From contig DEJG01000019.1 of assembly GCA_002353295.1 (NCBI GenBank), forward strand, positions 259,300-323,299: a DNA stretch of 64,000 nucleotides, in the 5' to 3' direction. Position 1 is the first letter of the stretch. Each line of letters opens with the position of its first letter. A program made the position numbers and the translations under genes. Of this stretch, positions 8,840 to 17,390 are shown in pieces. The DNA comes from Prevotella sp. UBA2754 (GTDB lineage Bacteria > Bacteroidota > Bacteroidia > Bacteroidales > Bacteroidaceae). A model generated the notes under the pieces. The model saw nothing but the letters and a program-made list of their open reading frames with translations. It was not told where the DNA came from and did no database searches.

Positions 8840-9706
8840 TCAATATGTTTTCCGTTCTCGGATCTGTATGAACGGTGAAAGGTCGTACATTACTTTGGCG
8901 TGGTTGGTGCGGATAAGCTGGCTTTCGAGACGCTGGCCTGTAACACGGTCGATGACGTCGCGATAGACCTGTCCGTTTCTGTAGATGGCATCCTCCGTTT
9001 CCGACGTGCCGTCGCCTACTTGTTGTTTTTCTCGGGAGAAATATTCATTTTCTGCATGGATGTGAAAAGTGTGAGGCTGGAGTTCTGTGGCATGGAGTTC
9101 TCCACAAAGATATTCGCCATCTACCCAAAGCAGGAGTTGATAAGTGTTGGTTGTCTCGTTCTTTACGCGGTAGTCGATGTAGTTGTAGGAGATGCTGGTG
9201 CCAGTACCGAATGGTATCTGACGGCCAAAGTCTGGGAAGAGGTCAAGACCGTCGTGATGATGATGTTCCACGATGGTGAGTTCGCTGTGTAATACAAGCC
9301 AATGAATGAGGTTTGACAGTTGGCACATTCCTCCACCTATTCCTTTTGACGGTTGCCCTTTTGCAATCGTCAGCCCCTCTTTGTAGCCTTTGCGTTCGGT
9401 TGTTCGTCCGATGAGTTTCCATACGGAGAATGTCTCGCCTGGAAGGATGAGTAATCCGTTGATATGTTTGACGGCTAAAGCGAGGTTGGTAGCTTTGTTC
9501 TCCTGCAGTTGCATATTGACATTGCCCAAACGGCGACGGATGAGCGATTTATGTTGATATATAAGAACGGGCAAAGCTTCTGAAGTCCGTTGCTGTGCAA
9601 AACGAATACAGCCGAAGAAGTCCTTCAACTTACGCTTCAGAATTTCCTTTTCCATCGATAAACGATAGGTGAATGGAGATATTTCGCAAAACAGTTTTCT
9701 GCTCAT
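8840..9706 (-). CDS. VanW family protein
   Basis: The central 130 residues show the VanW signature: LILPGETFSVWKLIGRTT, GGGMCQLSNLIHWLVLHS, then HHHHDGLDLFPDFGRQIPFG and GTSISYNYIDYR. The protein is 288 residues with no signal peptide. VanW proteins occur in some vancomycin-resistance clusters and in many unrelated genomes, and their biochemical function is not established. No van genes are nearby, so this is not evidence of resistance. Confidence 0.85.
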   Translation of the reverse strand: MSRKLFCEISPFTYRLSMEKEILKRKLKDFFGCIRFAQQRTSEALPVLIYQHKSLIRRRLGNVNMQLQENKATNLALAVKHINGLLILPGETFSVWKLIGRTTERKGYKEGLTIAKGQPSKGIGGGMCQLSNLIHWLVLHSELTIVEHHHHDGLDLFPDFGRQIPFGTGTSISYNYIDYRVKNETTNTYQLLLWVDGEYLCGELHATELQPHTFHIHAENEYFSREKQQVGDGTSETEDAIYRNGQVYRDVIDRVTGQRLESQLIRTNHAKVMYDLSPFIQIRERKTY

Positions 9707-9716
9707 TGTTTAAAAT

Positions 9717-9762
9717 GATTTTGCCTTCAAAATTAAGAATTTTCTTTGAAACCACCAAATAA
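9717..9762 (-). promoter_or_regulatory. Promoter of the VanW gene, copy 2 of a duplicated 46-bp promoter
   Basis: On the minus strand TTTG (9756-9759), 20 bp, TAATTTTG (9728-9735). The block starts 10 nt upstream of the VanW ATG, so the leader is only about 14 nt. Only two mismatches separate it from 8610-8655. Confidence 0.75.
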
Positions 9763-9830
9763 ATCAGCCTTTACTGCCTTTTCTTAGTCAAAAATGCGGT
9801 CCAACCTCGTTCGAGAAAACTCAACTTTTA

Positions 9831-9862
9831 TTTGGTTTTCTTCTCACTTATTCGTACCTTTG
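9831..9862 (+). promoter_or_regulatory. Promoter of the yhhQ-queF operon
   Basis: TTTG (9831-9834), 20 bp, TACCTTTG (9855-9862) followed by CA. It predicts a transcript start near 9868-9870 and a leader of about 70 nt that holds a structured element. Confidence 0.85.
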
Positions 9863-9880
9863 CAGGCGATTTACAGAATA

Positions 9881-9930
9881 GGGGTACTTGCGAAGCCTCC
9901 GCGGAGGTGGACCCCCTTTAACAAAACAAG
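9881..9930 (+). promoter_or_regulatory. Candidate preQ1-responsive pseudoknot leader
   Basis: An H-type pseudoknot can be drawn. P1 is GGGGU (9881-9885) with ACCCC (9911-9915). P2 is CUUG (9887-9890) with CAAG (9927-9930), 8 nt before the ATG. An A-rich loop (AACAAAA) precedes the second P2 strand, and a C follows the first P2 strand. This is the layout of class I preQ1 riboswitches, with an extra CCUC/GAGG hairpin (9896-9907) in loop 2. The downstream genes transport and make queuosine precursors. The match to any published consensus is not proven. Confidence 0.45.
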
Positions 9931-9938
9931 AATAAATA

Positions 9939-10631
9939 ATGGAAAAAAAAGACAATCAGAAAGTCAGTGTGCTGTTTATGCTTTTCTGTACACTGTTCTG
10001 CGTTTGCCTGATTACGGCAAACGCGTTGGAGACAAAGCAAATCTCGTTTGGTATTGCCAATTTCACTGGTGGCTTGTTGGTATTCCCCGTCAGCTACATT
10101 ATCAACGATGTGGTGTGTGAAGTATGGGGTTATCGCCGTGCTCGTCTGCTGATTTGGATGGGATTCATCATGAATTTCTTCTTCGTGGCTATGGGAGCGT
10201 TGGCCGACGTGATTCCTGGGGCTCCCTATTGGGACCGCAATGAGGCCTTCCATAGCATTTTCGGACTTGCACCACGTATTGCAGCAGCATCGTTTGTGGC
10301 ATTCCTGGCTGGTTCGTTTATCAATGCCTATGTGATGAGTCGCATGAAACTCTCGTCTGAAGGAAAGTATTTCTCCGTTCGTGCGGTATTGAGTACGGTG
10401 TTTGGTGAGTTGACAGATTCTATCATCTTCTTCCCTTTGGCCTTCTCGTTTATTTTGCCTTGGGAGGAAATGCCTTCGTTGGTGATTACGCAGGTGATAC
10501 TGAAAACGCTGTATGAAGTGTTGGCGCTGCCTATCACGAAACGTGTGGTGAAGTATACAAAGGAACACGACCATGAGGATGTCTTCGATCGTGATATTTC
10601 ATACAACATCTTTAATATCAAGAAAATATGA
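9939..10631 (+). CDS. yhhQ: Queuosine precursor transporter (YhhQ/QPTR family)
   Basis: A 230-residue membrane protein with six or seven predicted helices. Family signatures are visible: [31 protein letters not shown], and the C-terminal [14 protein letters not shown]. Members import preQ0 or preQ1 for tRNA queuosine. The stop overlaps the queF start by 4 bp, so the two genes form an operon. Confidence 0.93.
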   Translation: MEKKDNQKVSVLFMLFCTLFCVCLITANALETKQISFGIANFTGGLLVFPVSYIINDVVCEVWGYRRARLLIWMGFIMNFFFVAMGALADVIPGAPYWDRNEAFHSIFGLAPRIAAASFVAFLAGSFINAYVMSRMKLSSEGKYFSVRAVLSTVFGELTDSIIFFPLAFSFILPWEEMPSLVITQVILKTLYEVLALPITKRVVKYTKEHDHEDVFDRDISYNIFNIKKI

Positions 10632-11089
10632 ACAGAGAACAAGACCATTTGCAGCAACTTGGCAATAAAACAACGTATCGAATGGACTATGCTCCAGAGG
10701 TTTTGGAAACTTTTGAGAACAAGCATCCTGATAACGATTACTGGGTACAGTTCAACTGTCCTGAGTTTACGTCGCTATGTCCCATAACGGGCCAGCCCGA
10801 CTTTGCGGAGATCAAGATTATGTATATCCCTGGCGAGCGAATGGTGGAGTCGAAGAGTTTGAAACTCTATCTGTTCTCGTTTCGTAATCATGGTGACTTT
10901 CACGAAGACTGCGTCAACACCATTATGAAAGACCTAGTGAAGCTGATGCAACCTAAATATATAGAGGTTGTCGGATTGTTTACCCCTCGTGGAGGAATCT
11001 CCATTTATCCTTATGCCAACTATGGCATACCAGGTACGAAATACGAAAAAATGGCTGAGCAACGGATGCTCAGCCATCAGGTAATCTAA
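10628..11089 (+). CDS. queF: NADPH-dependent 7-cyano-7-deazaguanine reductase (preQ1 synthase)
   Basis: QueF reduces the nitrile of preQ0 to the amine of preQ1. At 153 residues this is the short, unimodular form. The catalytic pair is in [16 protein letters not shown] (Cys51, Asp58); the NADPH-binding QueF motif ESKSLKLY is at 74-81, followed by FHEDCVN. The last codons ([10 protein letters not shown]) are encoded by a strong hairpin that can serve as terminator for the converging GH43 transcript. Confidence 0.96.
   Translation: MNREQDHLQQLGNKTTYRMDYAPEVLETFENKHPDNDYWVQFNCPEFTSLCPITGQPDFAEIKIMYIPGERMVESKSLKLYLFSFRNHGDFHEDCVNTIMKDLVKLMQPKYIEVVGLFTPRGGISIYPYANYGIPGTKYEKMAEQRMLSHQVI
11046..11077 (-). 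terminator. Intrinsic terminator of the GH43 operon inside the queF coding end
   Basis: An 11-bp perfect stem ATGGCTGAGCA / TGCTCAGCCAT with a 5-nt loop is followed, on the minus strand only, by a run of T (from A at 11046-11050). It lies inside queF codons, 26 bp beyond the GH43 stop. On the plus strand no T-run follows. Confidence 0.7.
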
Positions 11090-11102
11090 CATTCTGTAGT
11101 CC

Positions 11103-12773
11103 TTACTCGAAGGCGAAGTCACAGAGTTTGCAGAGCGACTTCTCTTTCGTGTCAGACGAAAATACGAAGAACAGCGCATGCTTCCCTGTCAGTTCGCTCA
11201 GAGCAGGCAGGGAAGTAGTCGTCTCTGTTGGCTCCTGCTTCATGTCGGCTTTCAGCTCGATGGTGCCTATCTCCTTGCCGCCCTGTGACGTCCATGGGCG
11301 GTCAATCATGATGGTTATCTTACCGTCAACTCCCTCTGGAATCAGTTTCAATAGCAACTTTACATCCTTGCGACCTTTGAGTGCATCGAAATTGAAGTAT
11401 TTGTAGCCCACAATGGAGCCAGCCGTATTATTGACTACAAGGTTGGTGTTGTTTTTCAGAGAATAGGGCTCGGCAAACTTATTGTCAGCGCCATAGCTGG
11501 TTTCTACATAGGAGCCATAAAAAAAGTTGTTGGGCCACTTGTGCTCAGCCACCTTCGGTCCGGTGTACCAACAGCAGATACCGGCAGAGTGACGCTCGAA
11601 GGGGTCAAGACCATTGAGGGCAAAACCTTCAGAGTTGTATTCTCCCTCTGATATTTCCACCTTGCCGCCAGCACCTTCCTGCACTTTCACTTCAATGGGA
11701 GCCACCATTGCCTGACGGGCAAATTCGTTGAGACCCGACTGGCGGTGATAGAATACATACCACTGTCCGTTAATCTCGCAAATGCTTCCATGGGTATTTC
11801 CTGATACATTGCCAGAGGCTATCACATTTCCCTGTTCGTCTTTCTCACGGGCACGTCCGTCTATAATGGTGCCGCCATATGTCCAGGGCCCCAGCGGTTT
11901 ATCGCTATAGGCATAAGCGAGGGTATAGTTGGTCTCGGGGAGTCCGAATTCGCCATCCTTAGTCCAACGGCTATAGATAAACACATATTTATCCTTGATC
12001 TTACGGATAGAGGAAGCCTCGAAGAAACGGAAATCGCCCGGTTGGTTACGACCTGATATCATGTCTTCTATAGCCTTGGTGCCTGGCTTCAGGGTAGCCA
12101 TGGTTGCAGGATCCAATTCGCCTGCGTATGAGCGCTCAAAGCCCCAATAGCCATACACCTTACCATCGTCGTCAACGAAGACAGCGGGGTCGAACTTCAA
12201 AATGCCGTCCGTGGCATTAGGATCCGTTTTGCTCCAGTTGCACACCTCGAAAGGCCCGTCAGGGCGATTGCTTTTGGCCACCAGTCCGTTGCGCCCACCG
12301 TGTTGGTCGTTAGGGTAGAGGTAATAGGTCTTTTTACCATCTTTATCCGTCATCAGTGTTACATCTGGCGCAAAGAGCACGTCAGCCAGGCTATCCTTAT
12401 TGATAAATTCACCTTTGGCATTCTTGCTGACAGCCAGTATTTCGCCATCATAGCGCCAGTTGTTCAGACTATCGACCGATGCTGACCACACCACCTGCTC
12501 GCGTCCGCAATAGTCGGTGATACGGGTGTCGTGCGAACCGTAAATATACACCCGATATTTACCATGTTGGTCAGGATCTTCAAAAACATAAGGTTCGCCA
12601 TCGGGAATATGTTCCCAGAGTGGGAGATAGGGGTTTCCTACAGTTTTCATACCTGCCTCCGCTTCTTCGGCAGTGGCCTGTTTGTTGCTCTGGCAGGCCG
12701 TCAGCATCAGGCATCCTCCCATGAGTGAGATTGCCAACAATGAGCAGTAATTCTGAATAGTTTTGGGTTTCAT
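11103..12773 (-). CDS. Glycoside hydrolase family 43 lipoprotein
   Basis: The 556-residue protein has a lipoprotein signal peptide (lipobox LTAC, near residue 27) and so should be membrane-anchored in the periplasm or at the surface. The N-terminal 330 residues form a five-bladed beta-propeller with GH43 features: GEPYVFEDPDQHG with YIYGSHD, then FAPDVTLMTDKDGKKTYYLY, and FDPAVFVDDDGKVYGYWGFE. The C-terminal 180 residues look like a beta-sandwich, probably carbohydrate binding. GH43 enzymes remove arabinose or xylose from plant polysaccharides; the substrate is not decided here. It follows a lipoprotein gene by 12 bp. Confidence 0.88.
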   Translation of the reverse strand: MKPKTIQNYCSLLAISLMGGCLMLTACQSNKQATAEEAEAGMKTVGNPYLPLWEHIPDGEPYVFEDPDQHGKYRVYIYGSHDTRITDYCGREQVVWSASVDSLNNWRYDGEILAVSKNAKGEFINKDSLADVLFAPDVTLMTDKDGKKTYYLYPNDQHGGRNGLVAKSNRPDGPFEVCNWSKTDPNATDGILKFDPAVFVDDDGKVYGYWGFERSYAGELDPATMATLKPGTKAIEDMISGRNQPGDFRFFEASSIRKIKDKYVFIYSRWTKDGEFGLPETNYTLAYAYSDKPLGPWTYGGTIIDGRAREKDEQGNVIASGNVSGNTHGSICEINGQWYVFYHRQSGLNEFARQAMVAPIEVKVQEGAGGKVEISEGEYNSEGFALNGLDPFERHSAGICCWYTGPKVAEHKWPNNFFYGSYVETSYGADNKFAEPYSLKNNTNLVVNNTAGSIVGYKYFNFDALKGRKDVKLLLKLIPEGVDGKITIMIDRPWTSQGGKEIGTIELKADMKQEPTETTTSLPALSELTGKHALFFVFSSDTKEKSLCKLCDFAFE

Positions 12774-12785
12774 TGTTTGATTGGT

Positions 12786-13544
12786 TTATTTGATGGAATC
12801 TTTTTTCTTACGATAGAAAGCTTGTTCGTGATCTTTGAAGCGGAGTACCAGTGAATCACGTCTTAAGAGTACAATTTCTACAGTGTCGTGATTCAAGGTT
12901 TTCTTCTCTGCTTGTTCAGACAAACGCGTGGTATCAGTTTCCAGTATCAGTTTCCCGTTAAAAAGCTTCCAGTAAGCATAGTGTCTCACCTTAGGATATT
13001 CCACAGGGCTCATCTCGTTGGTGTTTCTATTTCTTTTGCTACCGATAGTTTGTGCTAGATGGCCACGTTTCAGCGAGATACCATATTCTTTGGGCACCAA
13101 TAGGCGCGATTTTACAGAGTCGGGAATCTGTGCCATCCTAATGTTGCGTATTTTTTCAGGCAAACTGTCGAGTCTGCGGAAGGTAGGCGTCACTTGATAG
13201 CGCCAATCGCCTTTCAGTCGTTCGATATTGATGACCTTACGTGCTTCAGTCGTGTCATCAGGATTCAGGATGACGGCCAGTTCGTCGCCGATGTGCGGAC
13301 GTCCGAATATCTGGTGCTCATGGCTTGCGCGTATGATATAGAAGGTGTCAGGGTCACCGCCTTCAATGGGCAATAGAATGAGTAAGGAGTCGGAAGTGCC
13401 GTCGCATGCTAGTCCGTAGCGCGTAGAGTCTCCTGGCTCGTTTTCGTGTTTAGGCATCATACCCATTTCTGGACTCTTTGTTTTCACTGAACATGCCATG
13501 ACTAAAAGCATAGCTGTCAAGCAGAATATCAATTTCTTCATCAT
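12786..13544 (-). CDS. Hypothetical lipoprotein
   Basis: This 252-residue protein has a type II signal peptide with lipobox VMAC (near residues 15-18). The mature part is beta-rich and basic, with a C-terminal segment (VEIVLLRRDSLVLRFKDHEQ) that recalls lipocalin-like domains, but I do not recognise the family. It is transcribed from half of a bidirectional promoter at 13568-13627 and precedes the GH43 gene by 12 bp, so the two are probably co-transcribed. Confidence 0.7.
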   Translation of the reverse strand: MMKKLIFCLTAMLLVMACSVKTKSPEMGMMPKHENEPGDSTRYGLACDGTSDSLLILLPIEGGDPDTFYIIRASHEHQIFGRPHIGDELAVILNPDDTTEARKVINIERLKGDWRYQVTPTFRRLDSLPEKIRNIRMAQIPDSVKSRLLVPKEYGISLKRGHLAQTIGSKRNRNTNEMSPVEYPKVRHYAYWKLFNGKLILETDTTRLSEQAEKKTLNHDTVEIVLLRRDSLVLRFKDHEQAFYRKKKDSIK

Positions 13545-13567
13545 TCTAACGAAACGTAAATTTTCGG

Positions 13568-13627
13568 CAAAGATACAAAATAAATGAGAATTAGCAATTG
13601 AGAATTGAGAATTATTTCATACCTTTG
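13568..13627. promoter_or_regulatory. Symmetric bidirectional promoter (lipoprotein-GH43 / oxaloacetate decarboxylase-like)
   Basis: The minus-strand -7 box TATCTTTG (13568-13575) and the plus-strand -7 box TACCTTTG (13620-13627) lie 19 bp on either side of a single CAATTG (13595-13600), whose two halves are the two TTG -33 elements. The centre lies in four 7-bp units (13586-13613: GAGAATT, AGCAATT, GAGAATT, GAGAATT). The same 60-bp layout occurs at 54115-54174. Confidence 0.75.
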
Positions 13628-13661
13628 CAGAAACTTTAACAACATATTGATTCTATTCGTA

Positions 13662-15434
13662 ATGAAAAAGAAAATCAAATTTAGTCTTGTCTATCGCGAC
13701 ATGTGGCAGTCATCGGGTAAGTTTCAGCCTCGCAAAGATCAATTGGAACGAATAGCCCCAGTCATCATCGATATGGGATGTTTCGCCCGTGTAGAAACTA
13801 ACGGCGGTGCCTTTGAGCAGGTGAATCTGTTAGCAGGTGAAAATCCAAATGCAGCTGTTCGCGCATTCTGTAAACCTTTCAATGAAGTGGGCATTCAGAC
13901 CCATATGTTGGATCGTGGCCTGAATGCTTTGCGCATGTACCCTGTCCCTGATGATGTCCGCCAGTTGATGTATAAGGTAAAGAAAGCCCAGGGCGTGGAT
14001 ATCCCTCGTATTTTCTGTGGTTTGAATGACACCCGTAATATCATTCCCAGTATTAAGTGGGCTAAGGAGGCTGGCATGATTCCTCAGGCAACACTTTGTA
14101 TTACTACATCGCCCGTACATACGGTAGAGTATTATACGAAGATTGCTGACGAAGTGATTGCTGCCGGAGCTGAGGAAATCTGTCTGAAAGACATGGCCGG
14201 TATCGGACAGCCAGCCCTGTTGGGAGCACTGACCAAGAGTATTAAAGAAAAGCATCCCGACATCATTATCCAATATCATGGGCACTCAGGTCCAGGCCTC
14301 TCAATGGCCTCCATCCTTGAAGTTTGCAACAATGGTGCCGATATCATTGATACTGCTATTGAGCCTCTGAGCTGGGGTAAGGTGCATCCCGATATCATCT
14401 CTGTTCAGTCAATGTTGAAGAATGAAGGTTTTGAGGTCGAAGACATCAATATGAATGCCTATATGCAGGCTCGTACGCTGACACAGGAATTTATTGATGA
14501 TTGGCTTGGCTATTTCATCAATCCGGCTAATAAACACATGTCGTCGCTGCTTTTGGGTTGTGGACTTCCTGGCGGAATGATGGGTTCGATGATGGCAGAC
14601 TTGGGCGGTATTCATAGTGTCATCAACAAGAGCCGTGCCAAGAAGGGCGAGCCAGAGCTCTCTACTGACGATATGCTCGTCAAACTCTTCCAGGAAGTAG
14701 AATATGTATGGCCTCGTGTAGGTTATCCCCCATTGGTAACTCCATTCTCACAATATGTCAAGAACATTGCACTGATGAACTTGCTCACCATCGAACAGGG
14801 CAAGGGCCGTTTCGTGATGATGGACGACTCTATGTGGGGCATGATTCTTGGCAAGAGTGGTAAGATTCCTGGAACAATTGATCAGGAACTTATTGATCTG
14901 GCAAAGAAGCAGGGACGCGAGTTTACAGACGTTGATCCTCACACTTTGTTGCCTAATGCCCTCGATGACTTCCGTAAGGAGATGGACGAAAACGGCTGGG
15001 AGTATGGACAGGATAACGAAGAACTCTTCGAACTGGCTATGCACCCCGAGCAGTATCGTAACTACAAAAGTGGACAGGCTAAGAAGAACTTCTTAGCTGA
15101 TTTGCAGAAGGCGAAGGACGAGAAAATGGGTGGTAAGATTTCTGCAGAAGAACTGACAGCCTTTAAGCACGCTAAAGCTGATGCGCTTACGGCTCCCATT
15201 GCAGGTCAAGTATATTATGAGTTCTCAGGTGAAGGTGCCTGCGAACCCTGTATTGAACCATTCATCGGACAACAGTATAAGGAAGGGCAAACCTTCTGCT
15301 ATATCCAGGCTCCATGGGGCGAAATCGTACCCATTCCTGCAGCGCTGGGTGGTAAACTTGTTGAAGTGAGTGCAAAATCAGGCAGCAAGGTGCGTCGTGG
15401 TGATAATCTGGCGTGGATAGAACGTGCTGAATAA
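13662..15434 (+). CDS. Oxaloacetate decarboxylase alpha / pyruvate carboxylase B-like protein lacking the biotin lysine
   Basis: The 590-residue protein resembles the carboxyltransferase subunit of oxaloacetate decarboxylase. It has a TIM barrel with VYRDMWQSSGKF (RD of the metal site), EICLKDMAG with the active-site Lys, and YHGHSGPG with the HxH metal ligands. A PYC_OADA-type helical region follows, then a C-terminal biotinyl-like domain. That last domain lacks the biotin-acceptor motif: AMKM is replaced within CYIQAPWGEI. It may work with a separate biotin protein or be non-biotinylated. The ATG at 13662 is chosen because an earlier in-frame start lies inside the promoter. The next gene starts on its last base. 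Confidence 0.8.
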   Translation: MKKKIKFSLVYRDMWQSSGKFQPRKDQLERIAPVIIDMGCFARVETNGGAFEQVNLLAGENPNAAVRAFCKPFNEVGIQTHMLDRGLNALRMYPVPDDVRQLMYKVKKAQGVDIPRIFCGLNDTRNIIPSIKWAKEAGMIPQATLCITTSPVHTVEYYTKIADEVIAAGAEEICLKDMAGIGQPALLGALTKSIKEKHPDIIIQYHGHSGPGLSMASILEVCNNGADIIDTAIEPLSWGKVHPDIISVQSMLKNEGFEVEDINMNAYMQARTLTQEFIDDWLGYFINPANKHMSSLLLGCGLPGGMMGSMMADLGGIHSVINKSRAKKGEPELSTDDMLVKLFQEVEYVWPRVGYPPLVTPFSQYVKNIALMNLLTIEQGKGRFVMMDDSMWGMILGKSGKIPGTIDQELIDLAKKQGREFTDVDPHTLLPNALDDFRKEMDENGWEYGQDNEELFELAMHPEQYRNYKSGQAKKNFLADLQKAKDEKMGGKISAEELTAFKHAKADALTAPIAGQVYYEFSGEGACEPCIEPFIGQQYKEGQTFCYIQAPWGEIVPIPAALGGKLVEVSAKSGSKVRRGDNLAWIERAE

Positions 15435-15928
15435 TGGATTATCAATCGATTATTGATAAATATTACCCCCAAGACGACCATCTTCGTCGTCTCCTCATTA
15501 AGCACAGTCGGCAAGTGGCCGACCGTGCTTTACTGATTGTTGATAAACATAGAGAACTACCTGTCGATCGCATGTTTATAGAGGAGGCTGCTATGCTCCA
15601 TGATATAGGTATCTTCCGTTGTGATGCTCCCAGCATCTACTGTTATGGACCGGAGCCCTACTTGAAACACGGCCCCATCGGTGGTGAAATTCTCCGTCAG
15701 GAGGGGTTCCCGCGCCATGCACGTGTAGCCGAACGCCATACTGGTACAGGGTTGCCAGGCTTCGAGCCAGAAACACTGGAAGAACAGATTGTTTGCTATG
15801 CCGACAAATTCTATTCCAAATCGCGTCCAGATCGAGTTCTCACTGTTTCGGAGACAGCCCAGTCGCTGGAGCGCTTTGGACAGGAGGGCGTAAAGAAATT
15901 CTTGCAATGGGCAGAAAAATTTGAATAA
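15434..15928 (+). CDS. HD domain phosphohydrolase-like protein
   Basis: The 164-residue protein has the HD superfamily pattern: first His in LIKHSRQVADRAL, the HD pair in MLHDIGIF (His56, Asp57), a later His in AERHTGTG, and a final Asp in YADKFYSK. Members hydrolyse phosphate esters of nucleotides; the substrate is unknown. Its ATG overlaps the preceding stop codon by one base, so the two genes are translationally coupled. Confidence 0.85.
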   Translation: MDYQSIIDKYYPQDDHLRRLLIKHSRQVADRALLIVDKHRELPVDRMFIEEAAMLHDIGIFRCDAPSIYCYGPEPYLKHGPIGGEILRQEGFPRHARVAERHTGTGLPGFEPETLEEQIVCYADKFYSKSRPDRVLTVSETAQSLERFGQEGVKKFLQWAEKFE

Positions 15929-15941
15929 AACAAAAGTCATA

Positions 15942-17336
15942 ATGAAAAAAACGTTCACAATATTTGCTGGAGTGCTGTCGGCACTAACGGCAATGGCACA
16001 GAATGGAGGTGTTACCTCTCAGATGCTGAAACAGATGGAACAGCAGTATAGCGCCCATCCTACTAATAAGGCGTTAAGCAATGCAATTGCTGCGAATTCC
16101 ATCGACAATCTGACTAAGAATCAGACTAATGCAGGACCTGTAGATACTTATTTTAGTATAGAAACCAAGAAACAGTCGATTCATGATCAGAAATCGAGTG
16201 GGCGCTGTTGGATGTTCAGTGGCTTGAACGTGTTGCGTGCCAATTTTGCCAAGCGTACCGATTCGTTGACAGTGGAGTATTCACATGCCTATCTCTTCTT
16301 CTATGACCAACTGGAGAAGTCGAATCTGTTTCTGCAAGGCGTTATCGATACAGCCAAAGAACCGATTGATGCCCAACGTGTGCAATTCTTTTTTAAGAGT
16401 CCTATTGGTGACGGTGGTACGTTCTGTGGCGTTTCTGACTTGGCAGAGAAATACGGACTGGTGCCTATGTCCGTTCAGCCAGAAACCTATTCGGCAGAAA
16501 GTACGTCGCGTATGGCTGCTATCTTGAAATCCAAGCTGCGCGAGTATGGACTGCAGTTGCGTAAGATGGTGGCTGATGGTAAGTCGGAGAAAGATATTTT
16601 GCAGGCCAAGACTGATGCCCTGGCACAAGTTTATAGTATGTTGTGCTTAACCCTGGGCGAACCAGTCAAGGAGTTTTCCTATGCCTTCAAGGACAAGAAT
16701 GGCAAACAACTGACTGCTGTTAAGAAATATACACCGAAAAAGTTTTATGAGGAAACGGTTGGCGGCCCCATCAATGGTACGTTTATCATGGTGATGAATG
16801 ATCCGCGACGTCCTTATTATAAGACGTTCGAGGTGGAATATGATCGTCACACCTATGATGGACACAACTGGAAATATCTGAATCTGCCTATGGATGATAT
16901 AGAACAACTCGCCATCGCATCGCTGAAGGACGGGCGCAAGCTCTATTCGAGTTATGATGTCGGCAAGCAGTTAGATCGTAAACGTGGCTTCGCTGATACA
17001 GAGAACTATGACTACGGTTCGCTCTTTAACACTACTTTCGGAATGAACAAGGCAGAGCGAATCAGTACCTTTGATAGTGGTTCAACCCATGCTATGACAT
17101 TGACGGCTGTCGATTTGGATGCTAATGGGAAGGCACGCCAATGGAAGGTAGAGAACTCTTGGGGTGCTACTTGGGGACAACAGGGTTGTCTGATTATGTC
17201 CGACCGCTGGTTCCGCGAGTATATGTTCCGCTTGGTGGTAGATAAGAAATATGTATCGGAAAAGTTACAGAAAGACTACGAACAGAAACCTACGATGGTG
17301 ATGCCTGAAGACCCATTGTTCTTGGAAGACAGATAG
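15942..17336 (+). CDS. C1-family cysteine aminopeptidase (PepC / bleomycin hydrolase type), exported
   Basis: The 464-residue protein starts with a signal peptide (MKKTFTIFAGVLSALTAMAQ). The papain-type triad is visible: Cys in SSGRCWMFSGLN (Cys89 from this start), His in GSTHAMTLTAVD, Asn in VENSWGATWG. Length and inserts match bleomycin hydrolase/PepC rather than plain papain. Most PepC enzymes are cytoplasmic, so the signal peptide is notable, although exported versions are common in Bacteroidetes. The ATG at 15942 is chosen over one 7 codons upstream because it starts the signal peptide. Confidence 0.9.
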   Translation: MKKTFTIFAGVLSALTAMAQNGGVTSQMLKQMEQQYSAHPTNKALSNAIAANSIDNLTKNQTNAGPVDTYFSIETKKQSIHDQKSSGRCWMFSGLNVLRANFAKRTDSLTVEYSHAYLFFYDQLEKSNLFLQGVIDTAKEPIDAQRVQFFFKSPIGDGGTFCGVSDLAEKYGLVPMSVQPETYSAESTSRMAAILKSKLREYGLQLRKMVADGKSEKDILQAKTDALAQVYSMLCLTLGEPVKEFSYAFKDKNGKQLTAVKKYTPKKFYEETVGGPINGTFIMVMNDPRRPYYKTFEVEYDRHTYDGHNWKYLNLPMDDIEQLAIASLKDGRKLYSSYDVGKQLDRKRGFADTENYDYGSLFNTTFGMNKAERISTFDSGSTHAMTLTAVDLDANGKARQWKVENSWGATWGQQGCLIMSDRWFREYMFRLVVDKKYVSEKLQKDYEQKPTMVMPEDPLFLEDR

Positions 17337-17353
17337 AGAAAACTCCAATAGAA

Positions 17354-17385
17354 TTTGGTTTTCTCAACGAATTACTGTAATTTTG
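17354..17385 (+). promoter_or_regulatory. Promoter of the LptD-like gene
   Basis: TTTG (17354-17357), 20 bp, TAATTTTG (17378-17385). The expected transcript start (about 17390-17393) falls on or next to the GTG start codon, so a leaderless mRNA is possible. Confidence 0.75.
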
Positions 17386-17390
17386 CAGCC

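Noticed and set aside
8840..9706. VanW gene as a sign of vancomycin resistance
   Set aside because: No van ligase, dehydrogenase or regulator is nearby; VanW proteins are common in genomes without resistance.
9918..10574. Long open frame on the minus strand, His/Arg/Gln-rich
   Set aside because: It is antisense to yhhQ, has a low-complexity composition typical of an antisense frame, and has no family resemblance.
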